Below, piece by piece: positions 19,103-27,278 of a stretch of DNA of 64,000 bases (its first letter is position 1; every line of letters begins with the position of its first letter). Origin of the DNA: Blautia coccoides (GTDB taxonomy: Bacteria > Bacillota > Clostridia > Lachnospirales > Lachnospiraceae); assembly GCF_034355335.1 (NCBI RefSeq), contig NZ_CP136422.1, positions 4,498,501 through 4,562,500 on the forward strand, given 5' to 3'. The notes beneath the pieces were generated by a model. The model was not told where the DNA came from. It worked only from the letters and a program-made list of their open reading frames with translations, and ran no database searches. The position numbers were made by a program, and so were the translations under genes.

Positions 19103-19669
19103 TTATTTGCTTTCTATATACTCTTTTATTCCACTCCATTTGTGGTCTTTATCAGAAATGGTCAATTCTTCTTCTGTCATCCCCTGAGGCAGAGGCCATT
19201 CGATCCCTATATCCGGGTCATTCCATTTTAATCCGCCTTCATCATTAGGATGATAGAAATCTGTACATTTATAAGCAAATTCCGCATGTTCGGAAAGAAC
19301 TACAAAACCATGAGCAAAGTTTTTTGGTATAAAAAACTGTTTTTTATTTTCTGCTGACAAAACCACACCAAACCATTTTCCAAATGTTTTAGAACCCGGA
19401 CGCATATCAACAGCTACATCAAATACTTCTCCACTCACTACACGCACTAACTTATCCTGTGGATAATGGATCTGAAAATGAAGGCCTCTCAATACTCCCT
19501 TTTTAGAGCTGGACTGATTATCCTGAACAAATTCCATATCAATCCCTGCAGCTTTATAATCATTATAATTATATGTCTCCATAAAATATCCGCGCTCATC
19601 ACCAAAAACTGCTGGAGTAATCACTTTTAAGCCTTCAATTTCACATGTTTCTACTGTAATTTTTCCCAT
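19103..19669 (-). CDS. rfbC: dTDP-4-dehydrorhamnose 3,5-epimerase
   Basis: The 188-residue protein is a full-length RmlC/RfbC cupin. It has GDERGYFMETYN, VQDNQSSSKKGVLRGLHFQ (with the catalytic His in LRGLHFQ), VRVVSGEVFDVAVDMR, PKNFAHGFVVLS and the C-terminal YKCTDFYHPNDEGGLKWND. It makes dTDP-4-keto-L-rhamnose for L-rhamnose donors. Its place before the ABC exporter and rhamnosyltransferase-like genes suggests the polymer contains rhamnose or a related 6-deoxysugar. The other pathway genes rfbA, rfbB and rfbD are not in this window. GAGG lies 9 nt before the ATG. Confidence 0.95.
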   Translation of the reverse strand: MGKITVETCEIEGLKVITPAVFGDERGYFMETYNYNDYKAAGIDMEFVQDNQSSSKKGVLRGLHFQIHYPQDKLVRVVSGEVFDVAVDMRPGSKTFGKWFGVVLSAENKKQFFIPKNFAHGFVVLSEHAEFAYKCTDFYHPNDEGGLKWNDPDIGIEWPLPQGMTEEELTISDKDHKWSGIKEYIESK

Positions 19670-19711
19670 AATTTTATCCTCGCTTTTATTTTTATTTTAA
19701 TTATAAACTTT

Positions 19712-21004
19712 TTATTTTTTTCTTCTTTTCTTCTTTCTGCGGTCTTTTTTAACCAGCAGTGCCATAAGAATAATAAGAACTATGACCAGAACTGCCATCA
19801 AGATCACAAGGGCATCCATAAGAGAAAACGACATGTTCTTATCGTCCTTTTTCTGCTCTTTATCATTTTCTCCCATTATTCCTTCTGTATCTTTTTCTAC
19901 AGGTGTCTTTTCATTGATTTTTTCCTGTGGTTTTTCTTCTTCCTTATATGCATTTCCCACAGGCTGACCAGAATAGCTGTAATTTAACAGAACACTTCCA
20001 TCTTGCTGTACACTTTCTTCACACTGCAATTGTTCCATTGTCACATTGGAAGGGACTAAAACAAAGCCTTTATTTAATTCAATTTTTTTAAAATTATCAA
20101 ATCCATAGTTCAAAAGGTTAGTGGTATCCAGACAATTAGGTCCCATATCCGCCCCTTTCATCACAACCGCAACAAGGGTAACTCCATTCCTCTCTGCCGC
20201 TGTTACCAATGTCTTCCCCGCCGCCTCTGTACTGCCTGATTTTCCTCCCAAGCATCCTTCATAATGTTCTGCGGATTCGGAAGCCAGTAAAGGATGGTGC
20301 GTATGAAGTTCCCTGGCAGCTGCAGACATATTTGTAGGTGGGATCACATAATTTTCCGTTTGGATGACTTTGCGAAAAGTTTCATTTTTTAAAGCCTCTC
20401 TACAGATCAGTGCCATATCGTAAGCTGTTGTGTAATGATTTTCATCCGGCAGCCCGCTGGCATTGACAAAATGTGTGTTCTTACATCCTATAGCCGCGGC
20501 TCTTTGATTCATAAGCTCCGCAAATGCTGCTTCTGTTCCCGATACCTGTTCTGCTAACTGAATCGCAACCTCATTGGCGGACTGGATCATCAGTCCGTAC
20601 AGACAATCCTCTACAGTGATCACTTCTCCAACCTGCATATGAATGGTACTGCTGCCAGCCACCTGTTCGGAGGCCACACTGTTTTCCGAAAAAGTCAGCT
20701 GCGTTTCAAGCTGCAAATTTTCAATAGCCAGTAATGCGGTCATTATTTTCGTAATGCTGGCAGGATACCGGAGTTCATCTCCGCCCTTGCTGTAAAGAAC
20801 GTTACCATTGTCTGCCTCCAGCAATACTGCCGTCTCACATGCCACTTCCGGACCTGGAGGCCATCCCTGTATATTATTAGATTCAATAGCATAAACCATT
20901 CCGTTATTGACTGCTCCGGCAGCAGTTACTGTCATCATACTCATACACAATACTAACGATACCAGACCAAACAAAAAGGGACAACTTTTTTTTAATTTTA
21001 TCAT
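19712..21004 (-). CDS. dacF: D-alanyl-D-alanine carboxypeptidase (DacF-like, low-molecular-weight PBP)
   Basis: The 430-residue precursor has an N-terminal hydrophobic signal (about residues 8-30) and a serine DD-peptidase domain with SITK (S83-K86), SANE near residue 142 and KSGST (KTG-box variant) near residue 254. Unusually for the simple family layout, the C-terminus ends with a hydrophobic helix (LVILMAVLVIVLIILMALLV) and a run of Lys/Arg, so it is likely anchored as a single-pass protein after a charged linker. It trims the terminal D-Ala of peptidoglycan stem peptides. It has its own promoter at 21,146-21,174 and then reads into rfbC and the exporter genes, which ties wall maturation to polymer export. 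Confidence 0.88.
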   Translation of the reverse strand: MIKLKKSCPFLFGLVSLVLCMSMMTVTAAGAVNNGMVYAIESNNIQGWPPGPEVACETAVLLEADNGNVLYSKGGDELRYPASITKIMTALLAIENLQLETQLTFSENSVASEQVAGSSTIHMQVGEVITVEDCLYGLMIQSANEVAIQLAEQVSGTEAAFAELMNQRAAAIGCKNTHFVNASGLPDENHYTTAYDMALICREALKNETFRKVIQTENYVIPPTNMSAAARELHTHHPLLASESAEHYEGCLGGKSGSTEAAGKTLVTAAERNGVTLVAVVMKGADMGPNCLDTTNLLNYGFDNFKKIELNKGFVLVPSNVTMEQLQCEESVQQDGSVLLNYSYSGQPVGNAYKEEEKPQEKINEKTPVEKDTEGIMGENDKEQKKDDKNMSFSLMDALVILMAVLVIVLIILMALLVKKDRRKKKRRKK

Positions 21005-21032
21005 TTTTAGAAAAATCTCCTTATACGCAAAC

Positions 21033-21057
21033 CAGCAGTATCCTTTGGATACTGCTG
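21033..21057 (-). other. Perfect hairpin in the dacF leader
   Basis: Eleven-base arms (21,033-21,043 and 21,047-21,057) pair perfectly around a 3-nt loop. The hairpin lies between a short leader ORF and the dacF ribosome binding site and has no T-run on the minus strand, so it is not an obvious terminator. Confidence 0.6.
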
Positions 21058-21064
21058 TATGATT

Positions 21065-21121
21065 TTATTTTTCTGCATACATGCCCGGTAAAATTATTGG
21101 TAAACAGCTTATATTTCTCAC
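21065..21121 (-). CDS. Possible 18-residue leader peptide upstream of dacF
   Basis: A GTG-initiated frame of 18 codons plus TAA follows AGGAGG at 8 to 9 nt spacing, directly downstream of the predicted promoter start. It ends 8 bp before the perfect hairpin at 21,033-21,057. No homologue is recognised. It could be a regulatory leader peptide, or chance. Confidence 0.25.
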   Translation of the reverse strand: MRNISCLPIILPGMYAEK

Positions 21122-21145
21122 AAAAACTTCCTCCTGACCTTGTAT

Positions 21146-21174
21146 ACTATACCATCTTATAAACGGAATTTCAA
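21146..21174 (-). promoter_or_regulatory. Sigma-A type promoter for dacF and downstream polymer genes
   Basis: TTGAAA (21,169-21,174) and TATAGT (21,146-21,151) on the minus strand are 17 bp apart. The predicted start is near 21,139, giving a leader of about 135 nt with an AGGAGG site, a short ORF and a hairpin. Confidence 0.7.
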
Positions 21175-21224
21175 TAATTTAGAAGAAATCCGCTTTTCAA
21201 TCTTTAATCCGAAAGCAGAGAATA

Positions 21225-23117
21225 CTAGCTGCAGTAAGGAATCAGAAATCTGGAATACAGAGCCAGATGCAGTATAAGAAGAACTATCAAATACATAACC
21301 AGGTTGTAGTTCTCCTCTTTCCATTTTGTATAAATCTTATCTGTATAAAAAACCAAAAACAGCGGAAGCAGCAGCGGAATATAATATCTTCCCTGTACGC
21401 CTTTGATCACTACCTCCCCCACTTCCGTAAACGCCAGATACAACGCAGTCCATATAAGAACCAACACACCGGCAGAAAGGGGCAGTGTACATACTTTGAA
21501 TATATTCATAGACCTTTTAGTTATCCCGTTCATGGTTTTTCTTGGCTCTGTTAACGCCACTCCAAACACAAGAACTGTAACCAGCATATAGAAATCAAAA
21601 ACGCCTTCATAAGCCATTGTTGAAAGACTTTGAATACCCATCATATAATCATTAAAGGTTCTGCTGATATTTTCAAACAAAATCTGTATATATGCCCAGG
21701 GGTGCCCAAGCACCATCTGAAGCTGACGTCCTACATCTGTATCCCCTCCTCTTAAATCTGAAGCCATTGTATTGCCTGCTGTAGGTATCAGGAAAGTCAG
21801 CATCAGCAGGATGCAGGTTATAATAATTATTGATTTCCATATCCAACACTGTTTTTTACTCTTAAATTTTTTAAGCGGCAAAAACAATGCAATAAGCATC
21901 AAAGGAACATAAATAGCTTTAGGGCAGCTACCATATAAAAAGCACAGAGGTATACAGACAAACATAGCCTTGTGTAATTTTTTCTCCGGATAATAAAATT
22001 CTCTGACAAGCAGTGCAATTCCCAATGACAAGAACCCTATCAAAGCAACATCATAAGAATATGCCGTTGCTAGGACCATAGGTGTAGGCATCAAAGCCAG
22101 AACCGCCAATAAATTCTTTGCTATTGGTATAGTTTTTATGGCAAAAAACAAGAGAATACAGTATAACACAAGATTAGCGATTTTCCCCAACAAATACACC
22201 ACATAAAAAGGAAGGCCAATAAAGTTCCCGGCTGCAACTACAATAGCCATGTGCAGATACCCCAATCTGCTGACGGTGAAGCTGCTCTTTTCATAAGAAT
22301 AACCACTGTCCTGTGTATGTTCATTGAAATACTGAATCTGAAGAGCCTTTTCTTCCTTAGTGGTAAAAGGCACTTTTTCCTTGGATTCCGGGTTAATATA
22401 AGCATAATACTCCGCTTGGTTCCATTCCACGTGATCTCCATCAAAGAAATCAAATACATGATAAAAATGAATATGCTCATCCCAGCTTGTAAACTGGGGT
22501 GGCTGAATTGCTATAAAAAGCATCCCTATTGTCATAGATATCATAAGAAAGCCAAGCTCTACGCGCTTCCCTATCTCTTTTTTGAACAGAAGAAGAAACA
22601 GCAAAAGCCCAACAAAAGCACAGATATATAAAATCCTGTAGCCATTAGAATCCTTGGCGTTATTGGCTGTAAAATCCCCCACAACTACATCTGGCGGAAG
22701 TTTTATAGTGATGGATTTCACATTATTTTTAATATTGACAAACGAATTGTTCAAATTACTGCGGCAGGGATCCTTAATTCTCTGTGTTTCCCAATTGCCA
22801 TATAAATTTTTAGTTTCTATGATAATATCAGCTTCAAAATTATTTTCCGCCGCATAGTAATACTGGAATTTATTTATATACATTCCGGAAACATCAATTT
22901 TAATTTCTCCGCCTTTCTTCATGATATAGAGATTTTCTTCTTTATCTCCATTCTTTACCTGTATATCCTGAAGGCTGATTCTTTGGGGTATATCACTTTT
23001 TGTTGTCTCATAGAACTGAAGTATCCCCTCTATAATAAAACCAGCCAATACTGCACTGATCATAATAATTAGCAGTCTTTTCCACCAATTCAATTTCACC
23101 CTAACACTCTTTATCAT
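21225..23117 (-). CDS. DUF2142 family GT-C-like membrane protein with extracytoplasmic domain
   Basis: The long frame extends to 23,210, which would overlap the DUF2304 gene by 110 bp. ATG at 23,117 (MIKSVRVKLNWW) overlaps it by only 17 bp and is preferred, giving about 630 residues. After a first helix, about 120 residues look like an extracytoplasmic beta-rich domain. At least ten helices follow. The motif QPPQFTSWDEHIHFYH corresponds to the DUF2142 PxxxxxDE signature, with acidic residues where GT-C transferases have their catalytic pair. It is last in the glf-to-DUF2142 operon, after GT2 and DUF2304 genes, an arrangement that suggests a lipid-linked sugar made inside and transferred outside. 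Sugar and acceptor are unknown. Confidence 0.78.
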   Translation of the reverse strand: MIKSVRVKLNWWKRLLIIMISAVLAGFIIEGILQFYETTKSDIPQRISLQDIQVKNGDKEENLYIMKKGGEIKIDVSGMYINKFQYYYAAENNFEADIIIETKNLYGNWETQRIKDPCRSNLNNSFVNIKNNVKSITIKLPPDVVVGDFTANNAKDSNGYRILYICAFVGLLLFLLLFKKEIGKRVELGFLMISMTIGMLFIAIQPPQFTSWDEHIHFYHVFDFFDGDHVEWNQAEYYAYINPESKEKVPFTTKEEKALQIQYFNEHTQDSGYSYEKSSFTVSRLGYLHMAIVVAAGNFIGLPFYVVYLLGKIANLVLYCILLFFAIKTIPIAKNLLAVLALMPTPMVLATAYSYDVALIGFLSLGIALLVREFYYPEKKLHKAMFVCIPLCFLYGSCPKAIYVPLMLIALFLPLKKFKSKKQCWIWKSIIIITCILLMLTFLIPTAGNTMASDLRGGDTDVGRQLQMVLGHPWAYIQILFENISRTFNDYMMGIQSLSTMAYEGVFDFYMLVTVLVFGVALTEPRKTMNGITKRSMNIFKVCTLPLSAGVLVLIWTALYLAFTEVGEVVIKGVQGRYYIPLLLPLFLVFYTDKIYTKWKEENYNLVMYLIVLLILHLALYSRFLIPYCS

Positions 23118-23517
23118 TTTCCAATACATCCTTTTCTTTATGCAATTCTTTCTCTTCTGCGGCGGTTTGACTGTTCCCTTCTCTGCGCAGGATTTCTTCC
23201 AATATACCAATTCTCTGCGTTAATACCTTAGTCTTTTGAGATAAACCGGATACCAGTACACTCAAAGTAAATGTCAATGCCAGTAAAAAACAGAACCCAA
23301 GAAAAAAAATCATATTAATAGGAATTCCAATCCCACAGATTTCAGCCAATTTTGCAATAATCCCCGGAAAAATGTCCAACAGCAAAATCAGGACTCCCAT
23401 AATGATCCAGGACAATGCATATTTTAATTCCAGCTTATTCTTTCTTATCTTTCCAATCAGATAAAAAAACGCAGCCAGCACAACAACCGCAACTATAATT
23501 TGTGTTCTTATATTCAT
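23101..23517 (-). CDS. DUF2304 family small membrane protein
   Basis: This 138-residue protein has three hydrophobic segments (about residues 4-22, 33-55 and 66-90) and a charged, helical C-terminal tail rich in Glu and Lys. This is the DUF2304 layout: small membrane proteins usually encoded beside a DPM1-like GT2 gene. Here the GT2 gene ends 9 bp upstream and a DUF2142 protein begins within its 3-prime end. A role as partner or flippase-like subunit of the GT2 enzyme is plausible from this repeated genomic association, but no catalytic residues are evident. Confidence 0.75.
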   Translation of the reverse strand: MNIRTQIIVAVVVLAAFFYLIGKIRKNKLELKYALSWIIMGVLILLLDIFPGIIAKLAEICGIGIPINMIFFLGFCFLLALTFTLSVLVSGLSQKTKVLTQRIGILEEILRREGNSQTAAEEKELHKEKDVLENDKEC

Positions 23518-23526
23518 ACTTCACCT

Positions 23527-24213
23527 CTATCGAAGACATTCTATAATAATTGCAAGGCTTACCTTAATCATATAGTACACTGATTTTTTAGGAGAAATAG
23601 AGGATACCCCTCCCTGTCTCTCCTTCATAACAACAGGAATTTCCTTAACTTTCATATTTTTTCGGATAACAGACACCACTGTTTCCGGCTCCGGATAATC
23701 CTTTGGATAATTTTCGGCAAACATCTTAATGATTTCTCTGTCTACCATACGAAGTCCCGATGTGGGATCTGTAATAGTCTTTCCGGTCAGAACTTTTATA
23801 AGCCCGGTAAAAAACTTGATTCCCATCCTTCTGAGTCCGGATGACTGAAAACCTTTTTTCTCAATAAATCTGGAGCCAATCACCATGTTGGCCTGATGCT
23901 TTTCCATAAACACTGCCATCTCATTCAAAAAAGCAGCATCATGCTGTCCGTCGCCGTCTACCTGCACAGCCACATCATAATGATTCTCAAGAGCATACAT
24001 ATAACCAGTCTGGACCGCACCTCCTATTCCCAGATTCACAGAAAGATTGATAAAATGAAATTGTTTTTTTTCACATATCTCTTTCGTCTTATCTCTGGAA
24101 CAGTCATTTATAACTATATAATCAAATGATGGTGCAAATTTTTGAATATTCTCTACGGTCTTCTCTATGCATGACTCTTCATTGTAAGCAGGTATAATGA
24201 TTAATTTCTTCAT
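23527..24213 (-). CDS. DPM1-like GT2 glycosyltransferase
   Basis: This protein of about 228 residues contains KKLIIIPAYNEESCI, NDCSRDKT, NLGIGGAVQTGYMYA, VQVDGDGQHDAAFL and the later DPTSGLRMVDREII block, which define dolichyl/polyprenyl-phosphate sugar synthases of the DPM1 type. It lacks the two C-terminal helices of GtrB and may use the following DUF2304 protein as membrane partner. The frame runs up to 24,264, but ATG at 24,213 has AAGGA at good spacing and begins at the domain, so it is chosen. The extra frame would overlap the preceding gene by 23 bp. The sugar is unknown. Confidence 0.87.
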   Translation of the reverse strand: MKKLIIIPAYNEESCIEKTVENIQKFAPSFDYIVINDCSRDKTKEICEKKQFHFINLSVNLGIGGAVQTGYMYALENHYDVAVQVDGDGQHDAAFLNEMAVFMEKHQANMVIGSRFIEKKGFQSSGLRRMGIKFFTGLIKVLTGKTITDPTSGLRMVDREIIKMFAENYPKDYPEPETVVSVIRKNMKVKEIPVVMKERQGGVSSISPKKSVYYMIKVSLAIIIECLR

Positions 24214-24241
24214 AAGTTTTCCTTTTATATTATCTGATTCA

Positions 24242-25042
24242 TCATAATTTATTAGATTTCTCACTTGAGCTGTACAGCTTTACAAGAATTCTGGCAATTG
24301 GTTTTGGCCAAAATTTTCTAAACATAATGAAATCTTCTCTTTTTCTTGCATCATCTCCAAGAATAATACTGGTTTCAGAACCCTCGTGAATTCTATGATA
24401 CATTAAAATTTTATTTACATATACAAAACTACCCTTTTCTTTTGAAAGCTTTTCCCATGCTTCCCAGTCCTCTGCACTGCGAAAACCTGCCTTAAAAATA
24501 GGTTCCTGCAAATGCTCCTTCGCAAAGGTAACACTGGGACAGCAAATAGGGCAGCCAAAAGACAAAATCCTTCGCCTTACGAATTTTGAACTCCAAAACA
24601 CTTTGATCTTCAATGGCATTAACATAAGGCGTTTCATTTTTAGCAGCCGGTTGTTCAGTATAGGCTGATCCTTCCGCAATTCTCCATAATCTCCAAAAAC
24701 AATCAGCGGCCTTTTCGCCCGTCTGAGATATTCGTAACTCTTCTGCCAATAATCCGGAAGATAGACATCGTCCTGATGAGCAATGGTAACATATCTGGCA
24801 TTCGCACATTGATAGGCAAAATTCCAGTCCTGTGTGATTCCGTGTTCTCCATGGTTTATAAAAAGAGGTATCTCATATTTCCGGCTCAATTCCTCTATGT
24901 ATTTATTTGGTGTTGATGTAACCATGATAATACTGCTTTTCCTGGTCTGTTTTTCTAATGACAGTATACATTCTTCCAGATATGGGCTTTCTTTATAAGC
25001 ACAAATGGCAAAAATGTGCTCTCTCTTTTTATTTCCTTCCAT
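24242..25042 (-). CDS. GT2 family glycosyltransferase
   Basis: This 266-residue protein begins HIFAICAYKESPYLEECI, followed by SLEKQTRKSSIIMVTSTPN, VTIAHQDDVYLPDYW (acidic QDD motif) and an acceptor block FRSAEDWEAWEKLSKEKG. These are GT2 features, although the N-terminal strand reads FAICAYKES rather than the usual VIIPxYN. ATG follows GGAG at 11 nt. It sits between the flippase and DPM1-like genes in the glf operon and probably adds one sugar to a lipid-linked repeat unit. The donor is unknown. Confidence 0.82.
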   Translation of the reverse strand: MEGNKKREHIFAICAYKESPYLEECILSLEKQTRKSSIIMVTSTPNKYIEELSRKYEIPLFINHGEHGITQDWNFAYQCANARYVTIAHQDDVYLPDYWQKSYEYLRRAKRPLIVFGDYGELRKDQPILNNRLLKMKRLMLMPLKIKVFWSSKFVRRRILSFGCPICCPSVTFAKEHLQEPIFKAGFRSAEDWEAWEKLSKEKGSFVYVNKILMYHRIHEGSETSIILGDDARKREDFIMFRKFWPKPIARILVKLYSSSEKSNKL

Positions 25043-25072
25043 TTTTCAACCGCTCCGTTTTTTATTTCTATT

Positions 25073-26353
25073 TCAATCTTCCACCTGTCCTTTAACAGCA
25101 AAATTTTCATGGACACATCTTGCCAGACATAGTGCCAAAAAGATAATTTCAACAATCGTTGCAAGAGCCAGAGCCACACTCCCGCCCTGCATGTCATACC
25201 TCTTTACCATGATCACTGAAGAAAAATAGCTGACCGCTACTGCAGCAGCATTCCCGGCGACAAGCCCTTTAAAATCTCTGATCGCTGTCAGAACACCGCA
25301 GAGAAGCCAAGCAAAGGCTGTAAGCACTGTACATAGGATCAACGGGATCAACAAGTCTGAATGGGCAGCCACTTCCTCACCCAACAGCAGTCCCAGTCCC
25401 CATTTCCCCAATAATTTTCCGCCTATGACACCTGCCACAGCCAATCCTGCCACAGAAGCGGAGCATAGAAATAAGGCGTTTAAAAATCCTTTTTTATTCT
25501 TCTGATGATATCTCTCTGCAAAAAGTGTAACAAAAGGATTAAAAATATAGGTGGCACCCATTTGTATAATTAAAGTCGGCGTTGCCACTGAACCATATAT
25601 CCCCAGTTTATAGTTACCCAAATATCTCTCTATGAATAATCTTGGAATTGTACCGATGGCTGTTGACAACATAGTATACACTACTAATGGAAAGCATTCA
25701 ATCAATAATTCTTTTATTTTCTTTTTATCCCAGCAAATACGTATATTGGTTATCTTTCCTGCAAAATGAATATCATACAGGCATACAGACAACAGACAAC
25801 AGACCGTCATTATTAAAAGCGTTATAACAAGATTTCCGGACAAGAATAAAGCTGCTGAAAAAGTGCCTAAAGTCAGGACACCTCTGATAGTAAAAGATTT
25901 GCCCACATAGTCAAGGCGCCACATTTTTTGATATATTCCGGCAAACACATCAAAGAGAGCTTCTGATAGTTTATATACAAAATAAATAATAATACATAAC
26001 TTCTGTTCAGGACTATAAGATAAAACCAATGTATAAATTATGCATCCAAACAAAGCAGCACTTCCTGTAAAAATTCTGCTTGAAATATATAAACCGTTTG
26101 AATATTTTTCATTTGTATCGGAAACCTGAAAATTTCTCATACCATATACAGCTAAGCTATACCATATATTGCTCACTGACATGGCCAAGGAGAGAAGTCC
26201 CGCATTATCTACTCCCGAAATTCTCACCACCAGAATAGTCAAAAGCCACTGACATCCTAAGTAGAACATACTTCCCCAGGAATTCCAGAGTATACTCTGT
26301 TTCATAGATAATTTTTTTCCGCCATTATAATCATTTCTCATGTTTTTTTTCAA
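25073..26353 (-). CDS. Polysaccharide flippase (Wzx-like, MOP superfamily)
   Basis: This protein of about 420 residues has around 12 hydrophobic helices and the MOP-superfamily look: SILWNSWGSMFYLGCQW at the first helix, GNYKLGIYGSVATPTLIIQM near residue 230 and FAERYHQKN near residue 270. It would move a lipid-linked oligosaccharide across the membrane. The upstream LicD stop overlaps a TTG start at 26,353; ATG codons at 26,341 and 26,305 are alternatives, and the start is unsure. The window thus encodes both a Wzx-type flippase and an ABC exporter, suggesting at least two export routes. No Wzy-like polymerase was clearly identified. Confidence 0.82.
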   Translation of the reverse strand: MKKNMRNDYNGGKKLSMKQSILWNSWGSMFYLGCQWLLTILVVRISGVDNAGLLSLAMSVSNIWYSLAVYGMRNFQVSDTNEKYSNGLYISSRIFTGSAALFGCIIYTLVLSYSPEQKLCIIIYFVYKLSEALFDVFAGIYQKMWRLDYVGKSFTIRGVLTLGTFSAALFLSGNLVITLLIMTVCCLLSVCLYDIHFAGKITNIRICWDKKKIKELLIECFPLVVYTMLSTAIGTIPRLFIERYLGNYKLGIYGSVATPTLIIQMGATYIFNPFVTLFAERYHQKNKKGFLNALFLCSASVAGLAVAGVIGGKLLGKWGLGLLLGEEVAAHSDLLIPLILCTVLTAFAWLLCGVLTAIRDFKGLVAGNAAAVAVSYFSSVIMVKRYDMQGGSVALALATIVEIIFLALCLARCVHENFAVKGQVED

Positions 26354-27252
26354 TTGCCGGTTTCTCCATCTCCAAAATCTATAAATGAGGCGTAGTGGTT
26401 ATGCCTCTCATCTTCCGGCGGCATTTGCATGTAGTCTCCGTATTCTGGTCTGAGAAATGCATCAAAGTCCTTAACTAATGCCACCTCAGTGTCCTCAAAC
26501 TGATAATTCACTGTAGGAAAAGAATCCCTTGTACGGATCATCAAGTTTTCGCCGGTTATGTAGGAATAATCAATATATAGATCAGAATCATCCTCGCAGT
26601 GTGTAGCCCATTTCAAATATTTATTAGTGCACATCTGTGTTGTTATATGAAAAAGCTTAAACAAAACATGCAGGATCTTGCATCCCCATTCTGCTGCTTT
26701 CTTCTTCCATCCAGTAACATCCGGTGGAAGATTAGGGTTTGGAATCAAAGTCAGTACCTGAAGCCTTGCCCAAAACCATGTCTTTTTCTGGTGCTTTTTT
26801 CTTAACTTTTCATCCTCAGATGTTCTGTCATAAGGAAAAATATCAATATAGATTCCCAGAGGATAATTTCCCTGCTGATAAGCATCTTCAATAAATCTTG
26901 TCCCTTTTTTTACCATTTTGCCAAACATGAGAGGATATCTTTTTTCCGTATCTGTTGACATGAAAATATATTTATCTCCCATTTCCTCAGGCGCTATTTT
27001 CATAAATTTATCATAATCTTTTCTAAGCATGCATACATCAATATCATCATCCCATGGAATGAATCCCTGATGGCGGAGAGCGCCTATAGCTGTCCCACCT
27101 GTTGCGAAATAAGGTAACTTATGCTTTTCACAAAGAGCTATAAAATCTTTCAGGATCTCTAATTCCACCAACTGCAGTCTCCGAAGATTTTTCTCATCAT
27201 ATGTCTTATTTTCCATAAATGTAGTGAAATATGGTGTGCTCCACCATGCCAT
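26350..27252 (-). CDS. LicD family phosphotransferase (second copy)
   Basis: The 300-residue protein has the LicD core: YFATGGTAIGALRHQG followed by FIPWDDDIDVCMLRKDYDKF near residues 48-85, and a later IDIFPYDRTSEDE segment typical of the family. Such enzymes transfer phosphorylcholine or another phospho-alcohol from a CDP donor to a cell-surface sugar. ATG at 27,252 has GGAG 5 nt upstream. It lies between glf and the flippase gene and probably modifies a repeat unit before flipping. It is longer than the LicD at 717-1,502, and two LicD proteins also occur in pneumococcus, where they modify two sugars of the same repeat. Confidence 0.9.
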   Translation of the reverse strand: MAWWSTPYFTTFMENKTYDEKNLRRLQLVELEILKDFIALCEKHKLPYFATGGTAIGALRHQGFIPWDDDIDVCMLRKDYDKFMKIAPEEMGDKYIFMSTDTEKRYPLMFGKMVKKGTRFIEDAYQQGNYPLGIYIDIFPYDRTSEDEKLRKKHQKKTWFWARLQVLTLIPNPNLPPDVTGWKKKAAEWGCKILHVLFKLFHITTQMCTNKYLKWATHCEDDSDLYIDYSYITGENLMIRTRDSFPTVNYQFEDTEVALVKDFDAFLRPEYGDYMQMPPEDERHNHYASFIDFGDGETGN

Positions 27253-27278
27253 CCTTTCTCCATAAATAATCTACTCTT

